Positions 28,541-37,460 of a DNA stretch of 64,000 nucleotides are shown one piece after another. The notes under the pieces were generated by a model. That model saw nothing but the letters and a program-made list of their open reading frames with translations. It was not told where the DNA came from and did no database searches. This stretch comes from Geomonas diazotrophica. GTDB taxonomy: Bacteria > Desulfobacterota > Desulfuromonadia > Geobacterales > Geobacteraceae. Location: positions 236,269 through 300,268 of the forward strand of contig NZ_JAHLMF010000005.1 of the NCBI RefSeq assembly GCF_018919385.1, given 5' to 3'. Made by a program: the position numbers and the translations under genes. The number at the start of each line of letters is the position of its first letter. Within the stretch, counting starts at the first letter, position 1.

Positions 28541-31500
28541 TGCTGGATGTCAACTGGGTCTGGGGCACCGCCCTTCTCTACATAGCCTTTCTGTTCCTGG
28601 TCGCCTACTACGCCGACCAGCGCCAGAAGGCCGGCCGCAGCATCACCGCCAACCCCTGGGTCTATGCCCTCTCCATAGCCGTCTACGCCACCTCCTGGAC
28701 CTTCTACGGCTCGGTCGGCAAGGCGGCCACCACCGGCATAGACTTCCTCCCGGTCTACCTGGGCCCCACCCTCACCGCCTTCACCTGGTGGTTCCTGCTC
28801 AAGAAGATGGTGCGGATCTCCAAGGAAAACAACATCACCTCGATCGCCGACTTCATAAGCTCCCGCTACGGCTCGTCCCAGTGGCTCGGCGCGATCATCA
28901 CCGTGATCACCCTCATGGGGGTGATGCCCTACATCGCCCTGCAGCTCAAGGCCGTCTCCACCTCCTTCACCATCATCACCGGCTACCACGACTTCCACGT
29001 CGGCTTCATGGAGCGGGTCTACATCCCCTCCCCCCACCCTGGGCTCTTCACCGCGCTCTTTCTGGCCGTGTTCAGCGTCCTGTTCGGGGCGAGGCACCTG
29101 ATCTCCACGGAGCGCCACGACGGCCTGGTGGCGGCGATCGCGCTCGAATCGCTGGTGAAGCTGATGGCCATGCTCACCGTCGGCCTCTGCATCACCTACT
29201 TCGCCTTCAACGGCATGGCCGACATCTTCCAGCGCGTGCACCAGAAGGACCCGCAGCTGCTGGTGCGTCTCACCACCCTCAGCGACCACGGCGACAACTC
29301 CTACGCCTCCATGTTCAGCATCCTGACCCTTTCCATGGGGGCCGTCATGCTCCTGCCGCGCCAGTTCCAGATCATGGTGCTGGAGAACGCGCACGAGTCG
29401 CACCTGAACACGGCGTCCTGGCGCTTCCCGGCCTACATGTTCCTGATGAACCTGTTCGTGATGCCCATCGCCCTGGCGGGGGTGCTCATGAACGGCAGCA
29501 ACGTGGGGGCGGACTACTTCGTGCTCACCCTCCCCATGCAGCTCGGCTACCCCTGGCTCGCGCTGGTGGCCTTTTTGGGCGGCTTCTCCGCCTCGGCCGG
29601 GATGGTCATGGTCGAATCCATCGCCGTGTCGACCATGCTCCTGAACCACGTGCTATTGCCGGTGGTGATCAAGCTGAAGCCGCGGGCCTGGTTCCCGCAA
29701 TTGCTCATCAACCTGAAGCGCTTCGGCATCGTGCTGGTGATCCTCCTTGGCTACCTGTACCAGAGCGTGGTGGGGGAAAGCTACATGCTGGCCAACATGG
29801 GGCTCATCTCCTTCTCCGCGGCGATCCAGTTCGCGCCTGCCCTGGTCGGCGGGCTCTACTGGCCGCGCGGCAACAAGGCGGGCGCCATCGCGGGGCTTTT
29901 GGCCGGGTTCGCGGTCTGGTTCTACACGCTGCTGCTCCCCTCGCTGCTGCGTGCCGGCGGCTGGCAGAGCGATTTCCTCATGAACGGCCCCTTCGGCATC
30001 GCCCTCTTGCGCCCCCAGGAGTTCTTCGGGCTGAGCGGGCTCGACCCGTACACCCACACCCTGTTCTGGAGCATGTTCGTGAACATCGGCGCCTACCTCT
30101 CCCTCTCCATCCTCCTGGGCCAGGGGGAGAAGGAGCGCGAGCAGGTGGACCGGTTCGTCCGCGTCTTCGCCCCCGAGAGCGCCACCCCCCAGTGGGAGAC
30201 CAAGCGCCTCTCCAAGCCGGTCACCATCGTGCAGTTCGTGAACCTCATGACCAAGTTCATCGGGGAGCAGCAGGCCAACGTCGCCATCACCGACTACCTT
30301 GGGGACCGCGAGATCGACGGCAAGGGGGGGGTCTCCGAGTTCGAGCTCCCCAACCTGAAGCGCTTCGTGGAGAAGACCCTGGCCGGCTCGCTCGGCGGGG
30401 CGGCGGCGGGCGCCGTGGTGGAAAGCTTCCTCTCCGACATCGGTTCCCGCATGGAGCCGGTCTACGACATCTTCTCCACGGTGCGCACCTCGCGCGACCA
30501 AAGCCGCGAGGCGCTCTTCGTCAGGCTGCGCGCCTCGGAGATCATGAACCGCTCGCTGGAGCTGGACATCATCATGGGCGACCTCCTCGAGCTCTTGCTG
30601 CGCGAGTTCAAGCTCGACCTCGCCGTGATCCGCCTTTTGAACGAGGAATCGGTGCTGCAGGTGCGCTGCTACCGCGGCATCGGCGGCGACAGGCTCACCG
30701 CCGAGGACCGCCTCCTGGAGATCGACACCCACGTCGGCGAGGCCTTCCTCGGGCGCCGCACCGAGTTCTTCAACGACACCGCCTTCATCACCAAGCCGAT
30801 CGCCAAGGAGATCTTCCGCAGGGAGGGGATCAAGTCCTTCGCCCACATCCCCATCGCCAGCGAGGGGTCCCAGCCGGTGGGGATCCTCTCGGTCTTCTCC
30901 CGCTCCATCGTGGGGCTTTTCACCGAGCAGTTCGTGGAGCTCCTGGAGAGTCTCGCCGGCCAGATGGCCCAGGCGGTGCGCATCGTCGAGGAGCGCGAGG
31001 CCAAGGAGAGGGAGCGGCGCCAGAAGGAGGCCGCACTCTTGGAGAACGCCAGGGTGACCCGCGACCTGGAGCTCGCCAAGCAGATCCAGCTCTCGCTGCT
31101 CCCCGAAAGCCCCCCAACCCTGCCGGGGGTGCGCATCGCCAGCCGCTGCGTCCCCGCGGCCCACGTGGGAGGGGACTACTACGACTTCTTCGAACGGGAC
31201 AACCAGGTGGTGGACCTCGTCATTGCGGACGTCTCCGGCCACAGCGTAGGCGCCGCCCTCATCATGGTGGAGACCCGCAGCGTACTGAGGGCGCAGATCA
31301 AGGAGCCGCGCTCGGCCCGGGACCTCCTTACGCTTTTGAACGAGCTCCTCTACGACGACCTCACCGGCGCCGAGCTTTTCATCACCATGTTCTGCGCGAG
31401 ATACGACAGCGCGACCCGCATCCTCAGGTACGCCAACGCCGGACACACCCGGCCGCTGCTGTTCCGCGCCGGGAACTGGATGGAACTGGACGCCGAGGGG

Positions 31501-31776
31501 CTCATCCTCGGAGTCGAGAGGAACGTGGTTTTCGAGGAGCAGCGGATCGAGCTGCAGGCGGGGGACCTTCTCTTCATCTACACCGACGGCATCATCGAGG
31601 CCGAGAACGCAGAGGGCGAGCTCTTCGGCATCCCGAGGCTTTGCGGGCTGCTCGGGCCCCTGTCGGACCTTGAGCCCGAGGTGCTGATCGAGAAGGTGCT
31701 TTCCGAGGTATCTTCCTACGCCTGGCCGCAACCTTTACAGGACGACATATCCATGGTAGTGATGAAAGTTGCCTGA
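28540..31776 (+). CDS. Sodium:solute symporter - STAC - GAF - SpoIIE phosphatase fusion
   Basis: This 1078-residue protein combines transport and signalling. Residues 1-520 form a 13-helix SLC5/SSS symporter of the VC_2705 kind (YATSWTFYGSVGKAATTGIDFLPVYLGP, ITSIADFISSRYG, LSMGAVMLLPRQFQIMVLEN). Residues 560-640 match the STAC linker found in CbrA-type kinases (FIGEQQANVAI ... FVEKTLAGSLGGAAAG). A GAF domain (660-810) is followed by a short coiled coil. The PP2C/SpoIIE phosphatase (835-1078) has its metal motifs intact: GGDYYD, DVSGHS, TDGIIEA and DDISMVV. Usually this symporter is fused to a histidine kinase; here the output is a Ser/Thr phosphatase. The next two genes are a STAS antagonist and an RsbW-like kinase, its likely substrate and partner. 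An open frame upstream of 28540 belongs to a different gene. Confidence 0.93.
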   Translation: MLDVNWVWGTALLYIAFLFLVAYYADQRQKAGRSITANPWVYALSIAVYATSWTFYGSVGKAATTGIDFLPVYLGPTLTAFTWWFLLKKMVRISKENNITSIADFISSRYGSSQWLGAIITVITLMGVMPYIALQLKAVSTSFTIITGYHDFHVGFMERVYIPSPHPGLFTALFLAVFSVLFGARHLISTERHDGLVAAIALESLVKLMAMLTVGLCITYFAFNGMADIFQRVHQKDPQLLVRLTTLSDHGDNSYASMFSILTLSMGAVMLLPRQFQIMVLENAHESHLNTASWRFPAYMFLMNLFVMPIALAGVLMNGSNVGADYFVLTLPMQLGYPWLALVAFLGGFSASAGMVMVESIAVSTMLLNHVLLPVVIKLKPRAWFPQLLINLKRFGIVLVILLGYLYQSVVGESYMLANMGLISFSAAIQFAPALVGGLYWPRGNKAGAIAGLLAGFAVWFYTLLLPSLLRAGGWQSDFLMNGPFGIALLRPQEFFGLSGLDPYTHTLFWSMFVNIGAYLSLSILLGQGEKEREQVDRFVRVFAPESATPQWETKRLSKPVTIVQFVNLMTKFIGEQQANVAITDYLGDREIDGKGGVSEFELPNLKRFVEKTLAGSLGGAAAGAVVESFLSDIGSRMEPVYDIFSTVRTSRDQSREALFVRLRASEIMNRSLELDIIMGDLLELLLREFKLDLAVIRLLNEESVLQVRCYRGIGGDRLTAEDRLLEIDTHVGEAFLGRRTEFFNDTAFITKPIAKEIFRREGIKSFAHIPIASEGSQPVGILSVFSRSIVGLFTEQFVELLESLAGQMAQAVRIVEEREAKERERRQKEAALLENARVTRDLELAKQIQLSLLPESPPTLPGVRIASRCVPAAHVGGDYYDFFERDNQVVDLVIADVSGHSVGAALIMVETRSVLRAQIKEPRSARDLLTLLNELLYDDLTGAELFITMFCARYDSATRILRYANAGHTRPLLFRAGNWMELDAEGLILGVERNVVFEEQRIELQAGDLLFIYTDGIIEAENAEGELFGIPRLCGLLGPLSDLEPEVLIEKVLSEVSSYAWPQPLQDDISMVVMKVA

Positions 31777-31867
31777 ACCGGGGGCGGCGCCACTTGCTAA
31801 ATGTCGGCGCTTATTGCACAATGAACCTGGCTGTATGCCGTACGGACCTCACAACAAGGAGATGGTC

Positions 31868-32209
31868 ATGAACCTAGCAAGCGAGACGAGAAACGACGTT
31901 GTAATCATATACGTCAAGGAGGAAAGGCTGGACGCGCACAACTCGACCGAGCTGAAAAGCGCGGTGCAGAAGCTATTCGAGGACGGCACGAAGAACGTCC
32001 TGGTGGACCTGAAGGATGTACGTTTTATCGACAGTTCCGGGCTGGGCGCGCTGGTCTCGGGTTTCAAGAACGCCATCTCCCACCAGGGTAACCTGAAGCT
32101 TTCCTCTTTGCAGTCCCAGGTCAAGTCGATGTTCGAACTGACCCGCCTGCACCGGGTCTTCGAAATCTTCCCTTCAACAGTGGAGGCGGTGGAGAACTTC
32201 CAGTCCTAA
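31868..32209 (+). CDS. STAS-domain anti-sigma factor antagonist
   Basis: This 113-residue single STAS domain is of the SpoIIAA/RsbV type. The strand-helix core is VVIIYVKEERLDAHNSTELKSAVQKL, and the phosphorylated serine is in VRFIDSSGLGALVSGF. Dephosphorylation by the upstream SpoIIE-type phosphatase and phosphorylation by the downstream RsbW-like kinase is the known partner-switch scheme for such proteins. I chose the ATG at 31868 because AAGGAG stands 6 nt upstream; an ATG two codons earlier touches the Shine-Dalgarno site. The gap to the phosphatase gene is 91 bp. Confidence 0.94.
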   Translation: MNLASETRNDVVIIYVKEERLDAHNSTELKSAVQKLFEDGTKNVLVDLKDVRFIDSSGLGALVSGFKNAISHQGNLKLSSLQSQVKSMFELTRLHRVFEIFPSTVEAVENFQS

Positions 32210-32239
32210 CTGATCGGGCGGCACAAAGCGAGGCGTCAG

Positions 32240-32665
32240 ATGGAAGGAAACACGATCGAGGTCGACATAAAGGTCCCCAACAAGACGAAGTACCTGAGTC
32301 TTATCGGGAAGATCGGGGAGGACATCGCCCGGGAGCTGGAGCGCTACAGCGGTGACAAGGAGGTCCTCGCCTACCATCTGAACCTGGTCCTCACCGAGGC
32401 AATGGTGAACGCCATCAAGCACGCCGGCCCGAAGGAGCCGGAAAAGCTCGTGCGCATAGTGATCACCCTGCACCGGGACGACCTGACCATCAAGGTCTAC
32501 GACGACGGGCAGGGGTTCGACATCAACGCCATCCCGGCCCCCAACTTCGAGGAGTTGGAGGACCGGGGACGGGGGATCTTCCTGATCCGGACCCTGATGG
32601 ACTCGGTGGCCTACCGGAAAAGCTGCAAGGAAAACATGCTTGAGATGAAGAAGAAGCTCGCCTGA
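32240..32665 (+). CDS. Anti-sigma factor serine kinase (RsbW/SpoIIAB-like HATPase)
   Basis: This 141-residue GHKL ATPase has N-box NLVLTEAMVNAIKHA, G1 box VYDDGQGFD and G2 region EELEDRGRGIFLIRTLMD. Such kinases phosphorylate the STAS antagonist on serine and sequester a sigma factor or other target when the antagonist is phosphorylated. It lies 30 bp after the STAS gene, completing phosphatase-antagonist-kinase. No sigma factor gene is close by, so the final target is not visible and could instead be another signalling protein. Confidence 0.93.
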   Translation: MEGNTIEVDIKVPNKTKYLSLIGKIGEDIARELERYSGDKEVLAYHLNLVLTEAMVNAIKHAGPKEPEKLVRIVITLHRDDLTIKVYDDGQGFDINAIPAPNFEELEDRGRGIFLIRTLMDSVAYRKSCKENMLEMKKKLA

Positions 32666-32667
32666 GG

Positions 32668-33441
32668 TTACCCCCGCCTGCAGCGGTAGCATACCATCGC
32701 CGCTCCCAGCAGGAACATCGGCAAGCTCAACATCTGCCCCATCGAAAATCCCCCCCACAGAAATCCGATCTGCTCATCGGGCTGCCTGACAAACTCCACC
32801 AGGAAACGGAACAGTCCGTACAGCGCGATGAAGGACCAGACCACCACCCCGTCACGATGCACCCTTTTCGAGAGCTGGTACAGGATCAGGAACATCAGCG
32901 GCCCCTCGAGGAACGCCTCGTAAAGCTGCGACGGATGGCGCGGCAGCGGGCCGCCGGTCGGGAAGACGATCCCCCAGGGGACGTCGGTGACCCGGCCGTA
33001 GAGCTCGCCGTTTATGAAGTTGCCGATCCGGCCGAAGCCAAGCCCGACCGGGGCCGCCAGGAAGCCGATGTCGGCCAGCGGGTAGAAGCGGAGGTTGAAC
33101 TTCCTGATGAAGTAGAGGCTCGCCAGGAGCGCCCCGATCAGGCCGCCGTGGAAGGACATCCCCCCTTCCCAAACCGCGAACAGTTTCAGGGGGTGGGAGA
33201 GGTAATAGGAGAAGTTGTAGAACAGGATGTAGCCTAGCCGCCCCCCGAGGATCACCCCCACCGCGACGGTGAAGATCAGGTCGGCGACCTGGTCCTTGTT
33301 AAGGGGAAGCCCCTTTCTCCTCACCCCCGAGAGGATGATGAAGTAGGAGGCGACGAAGCCGCAGATGTACATGAGACCGTACCAGCGGAATTCCAGCGGC
33401 CCCAGGCGCAGGAAGACCGGGTCGATGTTCGGGAAGATCAT
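32668..33441 (-). CDS. lgt: Prolipoprotein diacylglyceryl transferase
   Basis: This 257-residue inner-membrane enzyme has seven helices. It moves a diacylglyceryl group from phosphatidylglycerol to the lipobox cysteine of prolipoproteins, the first step of lipoprotein maturation. Family motifs are RWYGLMYICGF, MSFHGGLIGALL, the signature GFGRIGNFINGELYGRVTDVPWG and RHPSQLYEA. Many lipoproteins in the window (for example those at 4623 and 24801) are its substrates. It is convergent with the RsbW-like gene, with only 2 bp between their ends. Confidence 0.96.
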   Translation of the reverse strand: MIFPNIDPVFLRLGPLEFRWYGLMYICGFVASYFIILSGVRRKGLPLNKDQVADLIFTVAVGVILGGRLGYILFYNFSYYLSHPLKLFAVWEGGMSFHGGLIGALLASLYFIRKFNLRFYPLADIGFLAAPVGLGFGRIGNFINGELYGRVTDVPWGIVFPTGGPLPRHPSQLYEAFLEGPLMFLILYQLSKRVHRDGVVVWSFIALYGLFRFLVEFVRQPDEQIGFLWGGFSMGQMLSLPMFLLGAAMVCYRCRRG

Positions 33442-33522
33442 GCTGCATTCTCCAAGGTGATATTTGTATGCCCGGTCCGGGACCCGCGGCAGGCGCTCGG
33501 GGCCCCGGACAGAGGATGGGAG

Positions 33523-34020
33523 CTACTTCTTGAAATCGGGTGGGACGCCGGCATGGTCCGCGCTTTCCCGCAACTGGTCGAGCTTTTTCTGCTGTGCCTG
33601 GACCCGGTCCTCGGCGTACTTGATGCTGTTCTGGATGGCGAGATACTCGGAACGGGTCATGCGCGAGGTGTCGGCGAGCCTCCCCTTGAGGGTGGCGAGG
33701 TCGGACTGCGCGTTGTTGAGGTTGGACTCGGCCTGCAGGAATTCCCTGCGCCAGGCCGCCTCGTCCTTGCCGCCGTAGAGCTTCTTGCCCACCTGGGCCC
33801 CGTCCGGCTTCGCCTTGGCGGGCTCCGCCGCGCCCCCTTCGATAACCCTGGGTCCCGGTTCCTCTTCGCCCAGCCTTCTCGCTTTCTTGCGGTACTTCTT
33901 GGGGACCTGCCCCAGGTCGTCGGCGAAGTTGACCGTACCCCTTTCGTCGGTCCACTGGTAGGTTTCCGCCGCTGCGGTCAGCGGGTAGAGCAAGAGCAAC
34001 AACACGAGCAATCTCTTCAT
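33523..34020 (-). CDS. Periplasmic DUF4124-domain protein
   Basis: This 165-residue precursor has signal peptide MKRLLVLLLLLYPLTAAAE and a DUF4124 motif directly after it (TYQWTDERGTVNFADDLGQVPKKYRKKA). A low-complexity linker and a C-terminal coiled coil follow (LNNAQSDLATLKGRLAD, YAEDRVQAQQKKLDQLRE). The ATG at 34020 has AAGGAGG upstream, so the longer frame running into the HIT gene is spurious. DUF4124 proteins are exported small proteins of unknown task, common in Gram-negatives. It sits between hit and lgt, both on the same strand. Confidence 0.82.
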   Translation of the reverse strand: MKRLLVLLLLLYPLTAAAETYQWTDERGTVNFADDLGQVPKKYRKKARRLGEEEPGPRVIEGGAAEPAKAKPDGAQVGKKLYGGKDEAAWRREFLQAESNLNNAQSDLATLKGRLADTSRMTRSEYLAIQNSIKYAEDRVQAQQKKLDQLRESADHAGVPPDFKK

Positions 34021-34088
34021 TTGGGCCTCCTTTTGCGTGCCTACAATGATCTGCACCTCACACCGGCCTCCCGGCCGCGCGGGGACCG

Positions 34089-34433
34089 CTAGCCCGGAGG
34101 CCACCCCAGCTTGCGCCCTGCCAGCAGGTGGAAGTGGATGTGCCATACCGACTGTCCGGCGCCGGCGTTGTTGTTGTTCACCAGGCGGAACCCCTCCTGG
34201 TCGAAGCCCCGCTCGCGTGCGATCGCCGCGGCGACCCGGTGCACGCCCCCGATCAGCTGGTCGTCCGCCGGGGTCAGCTCCAGGGTGTTGACCAGGTGCT
34301 TTTTGGGGACGATGAGGATATGGACCGGGGCCACCGGGTTTATGTCCTCGATGGCAAAGAGGTGCTCGTCCTCGTAGACCTTCTTGACCGGGATGGCACC
34401 CTCGGCCATCTTGCAGAACAGGCAATCACTCAT
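34089..34433 (-). CDS. HIT-family (HINT-like) nucleotide hydrolase
   Basis: This 114-residue protein begins MSDCLFCKMAEGAIPVKKVYEDE, a zinc-type Cys-x-x-Cys N-terminus typical of bacterial HinT. It has HILIVPKKHLVNTL and the catalytic histidine triad HIHFHLLAGR at the end. HINT proteins hydrolyse adenosine phosphoramidates and related aminoacyl-AMP. The ATG at 34433 is clearly placed, with the gene ending at 34089. It lies 38 bp from tlyA on the same strand. Confidence 0.94.
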   Translation of the reverse strand: MSDCLFCKMAEGAIPVKKVYEDEHLFAIEDINPVAPVHILIVPKKHLVNTLELTPADDQLIGGVHRVAAAIARERGFDQEGFRLVNNNNAGAGQSVWHIHFHLLAGRKLGWPPG

Positions 34434-34471
34434 GGTTTCCTCCAGTTACAGAATAAGAGTTCGAGCCGTGG

Positions 34472-35233
34472 TCAGGCATCCGCCAAGACCGGAGACTCGC
34501 CCCCGCTTCGCTTTTGCAGGTGGATCAGGAACTCCTTGTTCCCTTTGGGCCCAAGGATCGGGGACTCGCAGACGCCCAGGACCAGAAGCCCGAGTCCCTT
34601 GGCCAGTTCGGTCACGTTCTCCACGACCTCCTGGTGCTTCTTCTCGTCCCTGACCACCCCCCCCTTCCCCACCTGTCCGCGTCCCACCTCGAATTGAGGC
34701 TTGATCAGCGCCACGATGGTGGCGTCTTCCCTGATCAGGCGCAGCGTCGGGGGGAGCACCTTGTCCAGCGAGATGAAGGAGGCGTCGATGACGGCGATGT
34801 CGGGGGCTTCGGGGAGGGACTCCAGGTGTCGGATGTTGGTCTTTTCCAGGTTCACCACCCGCGGGTCCTCGCGCAGTTTCCAGGCGAGCTGCCCGTAGCC
34901 GACGTCGACAGCATAGACCCTGCGGGCCCCGCGTTGCAAGAGGCAGTCGGTGAAACCGCCGGTAGATGCCCCCACGTCGACGGCACAAAGCCCCTCCACT
35001 GTGATGGCGAAGCGGTCCAGCCCTTGGGCGAGCTTCAGGCCGCCGCGGCTCACGTAAGGGAGCGGTTCACCCTTGAGGCGGATCTCGGCCTCGAGCGGCA
35101 CCATGAGTCCAGCCTTGTCGGCCAGATGGTCGTCCACCACCACCTGTCCCGCCATGATCAGCGCCTTGGCCTTCTCCCGGGACGGTGCGAGCCCCCGCTC
35201 CATGACCAGCTTGTCCAGTCTTTCCTTTGCCAC
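34472..35233 (-). CDS. TlyA-family rRNA (cytidine-2'-O)-methyltransferase
   Basis: This 253-residue protein has an N-terminal S4 RNA-binding domain (ERLDKLVMERGLAPSREKAKALIMAGQVVVDD) and an FtsJ-like Rossmann methyltransferase. The SAM motif is VDVGASTGGFTDCLLQ, with VYAVDVGYGQLAWKL and the region IAVIDASFISLDKVLP. TlyA enzymes 2'-O-methylate cytidines in rRNA. I use the GTG at 35233 with GGAG 5 nt upstream; the longer open frame enters repeat DNA and lacks a site. The gene directly upstream on the same strand is a UbiD-family protein, with a repeat-filled gap between. Confidence 0.92.
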   Translation of the reverse strand: MAKERLDKLVMERGLAPSREKAKALIMAGQVVVDDHLADKAGLMVPLEAEIRLKGEPLPYVSRGGLKLAQGLDRFAITVEGLCAVDVGASTGGFTDCLLQRGARRVYAVDVGYGQLAWKLREDPRVVNLEKTNIRHLESLPEAPDIAVIDASFISLDKVLPPTLRLIREDATIVALIKPQFEVGRGQVGKGGVVRDEKKHQEVVENVTELAKGLGLLVLGVCESPILGPKGNKEFLIHLQKRSGGESPVLADA

Positions 35234-35272
35234 CGTTACTCCATTATTCCAAAAGAACCAAAGCAAAAGCCT

Positions 35273-35442
35273 TAACGCAAAGGCGCGGAGCCGCAAAGGC
35301 GCAAAGGAAAGCAGGGATGGATATCTAAAGCCTTTGCAGTTCGCGTATTCGCGTTAAATATCAAGCTATTTACAGCTCCAGAATTAACGCTTTGCTTGCC
35401 GCTTCCTTGCGTCTTGGCGCCCTTGCGTCTTTGCGTTGAAGC
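35273..35442. repeat. Inverted CGCAAAGGCGC-type repeat pair
   Basis: Between tlyA and the ubiD-like gene, an arm of about 40 bp (TTAACGCAAAGGCGCGGAGC at its start, 35273-35313) faces a related arm (TTGCGTCTTTGCGTTGA at its end, 35401-35442) on the opposite strand. About 88 bp lie between them. This resembles the AACGCAAAGGCGCAAAGG dispersed family common in environmental bacteria. No gene is visible in the 221-bp gap. Confidence 0.6.
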
Positions 35443-35454
35443 CTTTGCTTTTAA

Positions 35455-37296
35455 TCAATACAACCCGTGCAGCGCCCCGCCCGGGGCGGCGAGCTCGTCC
35501 ACCTTCCGCTCCACCGCCGGGTCCTCGACAAGCGGCGGGGCGTGGTGCGGCTTCACCCTGGCGTCGATGACCAGGGGACCGCTGCACCCCCACTGCTTGC
35601 AGCGGATGGCGGCGCCCACCCCGTAGATGTCTGCGGCGGGGTCGGACCGGGTGAAGGTGACCCAGAGGAAGTTGTTCAGCTCCGCCGAGACGAAGCGGCT
35701 GTCGTCGCAGACCACGACCAGCGGGAAGGCATCGAGCCCCTCCACGCCGTTCAGCGCCTCGCACAGGGCCTCCATCTGCACGTCCTGCTCCCCCTTCGCG
35801 GTGCGGCAGACGGGCCCCTGCACGGCTATCACACCGGGAAGGCAGAGGGCGGGCTGCGAGAAGCCGGGGGCGAGCCTCAGTGCCGCGGGAAGCTCGGTCC
35901 CAAGCGTGCGCCGCTTTTCCCCGATGGCCGCGAAGACCACCTTGGAGCCGCTGTTTAGCCCCGACCCGGAGTAGTCCAGGGTATCCATGGTGGTGGCGGT
36001 CTGGAAGTGGAGGTCGCGGCGCAGGTCGATCCGCTCCAGCACGTGCCGCAGGAACGCGGGGATGTCGTGGATGTCGAGCCCCGGCGCGTCCTCGTGCGCG
36101 GCGATCATCAGGTACTTGGCCAGGGAGAGCTGCCCCTGACCGAGCACCGCGTTGGCGATGGTGAGAAGCTCCTGCGGGGTGCGCCGCTCGCCGTAGGGGA
36201 CGTAGCGCTCGCTCCCGACGGCGAGAAGAAGCGGATGCACCCCCGCGGCGTCCACCGCATGCACCGCCTTCACCCCGGGAATCACGGTGGGGATCAGCGG
36301 ACCGGTCAGCTCGTGGATGAAGGCGCCGAAGGAGGTGTCTTCCTGGGGCGGCCGCCCCACCGTGGTGAAGGGCCAGATGGCGCCATCGCGGTAAAAGACC
36401 TCCTCCACCCGGAGCACGGGGAAATGGTGGGCGAGGCTGTAGTAGCCGAAGTGGTCCCCGAATGGTCCTTCCGGCAGGGTCTTGTCGGGATCGATGACGC
36501 CGGTGATGCAGAAGTCCGCCTGGGCCGGGATAGGAAGCCTCCCTTCGCGCTGCACCATCTCGATGCGGTGCCCGGCCAAAAGCCCCGCGAAGGAGAGTTC
36601 GGGCATCCCCTCGGGAAGAGGCATCACCGCGGCCACGGTCATCGAGGGGGCGCCCCCCACGAAGATGTTGACCCGCAGCGGCACCCCCTTCTCGATCGCC
36701 TCGGCATGGTGAAAGCCGATGCCGCGGTGGATCTGGTAGTGCAGCCCGATCTCCTCGTTCACCCGGTACTCCCCCCCGGAGAGCTGGACCCGGTACATGC
36801 CCAGGTTCGAATGGCGCACTCCAGGCAGCGCGGCGCTCTCGGAATAGACCTGGGGGAGGGTGATGAAGGCGCCGCCGTCGTCGGGCCAGGATTTCAACTG
36901 GGGGAGCTTGTCTATGGTGGTGCGGTTTTTCAGGATGGGGCCGTCGCTTACGCTTTTGGGGAGCAGGTGCCAGGCGGCGGGAACGGCGCCCAACAGCGTC
37001 GCGGGCTCGCGCAGCGCGCAGCGCGGGTCCACCTTGAGCTTTACCAGGCGCTCCACCGCCTTCAGGGTGTCCCTGAAGATGTACCTAGTCCGTTCCAGGG
37101 TGCCGAACAGGTTGCCCAGCATGGGGAATGGGCTCCCCTTGACCCTGGTGAAGAGAAGGGCCGGCCCTCCCGCCTGGTACACCCGGCGCTGAATCGAGCC
37201 GATCTCGAGCTCCGCGGAAAGTTCACAGTCTATCCTGACCAGGGCGCCGGTACGCTCCAGGTCGGCCACGCAAGATGCAAGGTCTTTATATCCCAA
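35455..37296 (-). CDS. UbiD-family prenylated-FMN decarboxylase
   Basis: This protein of about 613 residues matches UbiD enzymes, which use prenylated flavin to decarboxylate aromatic or unsaturated acids such as quinone precursors. Shared sequences include GNLFGTLERTRYIF, NEEIGLHYQIHRGIGFHHA, RVNIFVGGAPSMTVAAVMPLPEGM, the cofactor region PEGPFGDHFGYYS with the catalytic E/R environment, and EDTSFGAFIHELTGPLIPTVIPGVKAVH. The C-terminal region (ALCLPGVIAVQGPV onward) is an extension beyond the 490-residue core. Start is uncertain: the TTG at 37296 has GGAGGA upstream and a GTG lies at 37311. A role in menaquinone synthesis is plausible but not shown; no partner ubiX gene is here. Confidence 0.88.
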   Translation of the reverse strand: MGYKDLASCVADLERTGALVRIDCELSAELEIGSIQRRVYQAGGPALLFTRVKGSPFPMLGNLFGTLERTRYIFRDTLKAVERLVKLKVDPRCALREPATLLGAVPAAWHLLPKSVSDGPILKNRTTIDKLPQLKSWPDDGGAFITLPQVYSESAALPGVRHSNLGMYRVQLSGGEYRVNEEIGLHYQIHRGIGFHHAEAIEKGVPLRVNIFVGGAPSMTVAAVMPLPEGMPELSFAGLLAGHRIEMVQREGRLPIPAQADFCITGVIDPDKTLPEGPFGDHFGYYSLAHHFPVLRVEEVFYRDGAIWPFTTVGRPPQEDTSFGAFIHELTGPLIPTVIPGVKAVHAVDAAGVHPLLLAVGSERYVPYGERRTPQELLTIANAVLGQGQLSLAKYLMIAAHEDAPGLDIHDIPAFLRHVLERIDLRRDLHFQTATTMDTLDYSGSGLNSGSKVVFAAIGEKRRTLGTELPAALRLAPGFSQPALCLPGVIAVQGPVCRTAKGEQDVQMEALCEALNGVEGLDAFPLVVVCDDSRFVSAELNNFLWVTFTRSDPAADIYGVGAAIRCKQWGCSGPLVIDARVKPHHAPPLVEDPAVERKVDELAAPGGALHGLY

Positions 37297-37460
37297 CAAT
37301 TCCTCCGCCACGGTCAGCCTTATTACCGCATTACTTTTAATGCACCCCCGCAGCCAAGTCAACACAAAAGACCCCCGCCCGCGGCCGCGCAAAGGAACGC
37401 TGTTCCGGACGCCCTTTTTGTGCTAACCTGCGGACCTCACTACTATGCGGGGGAGCCCTC

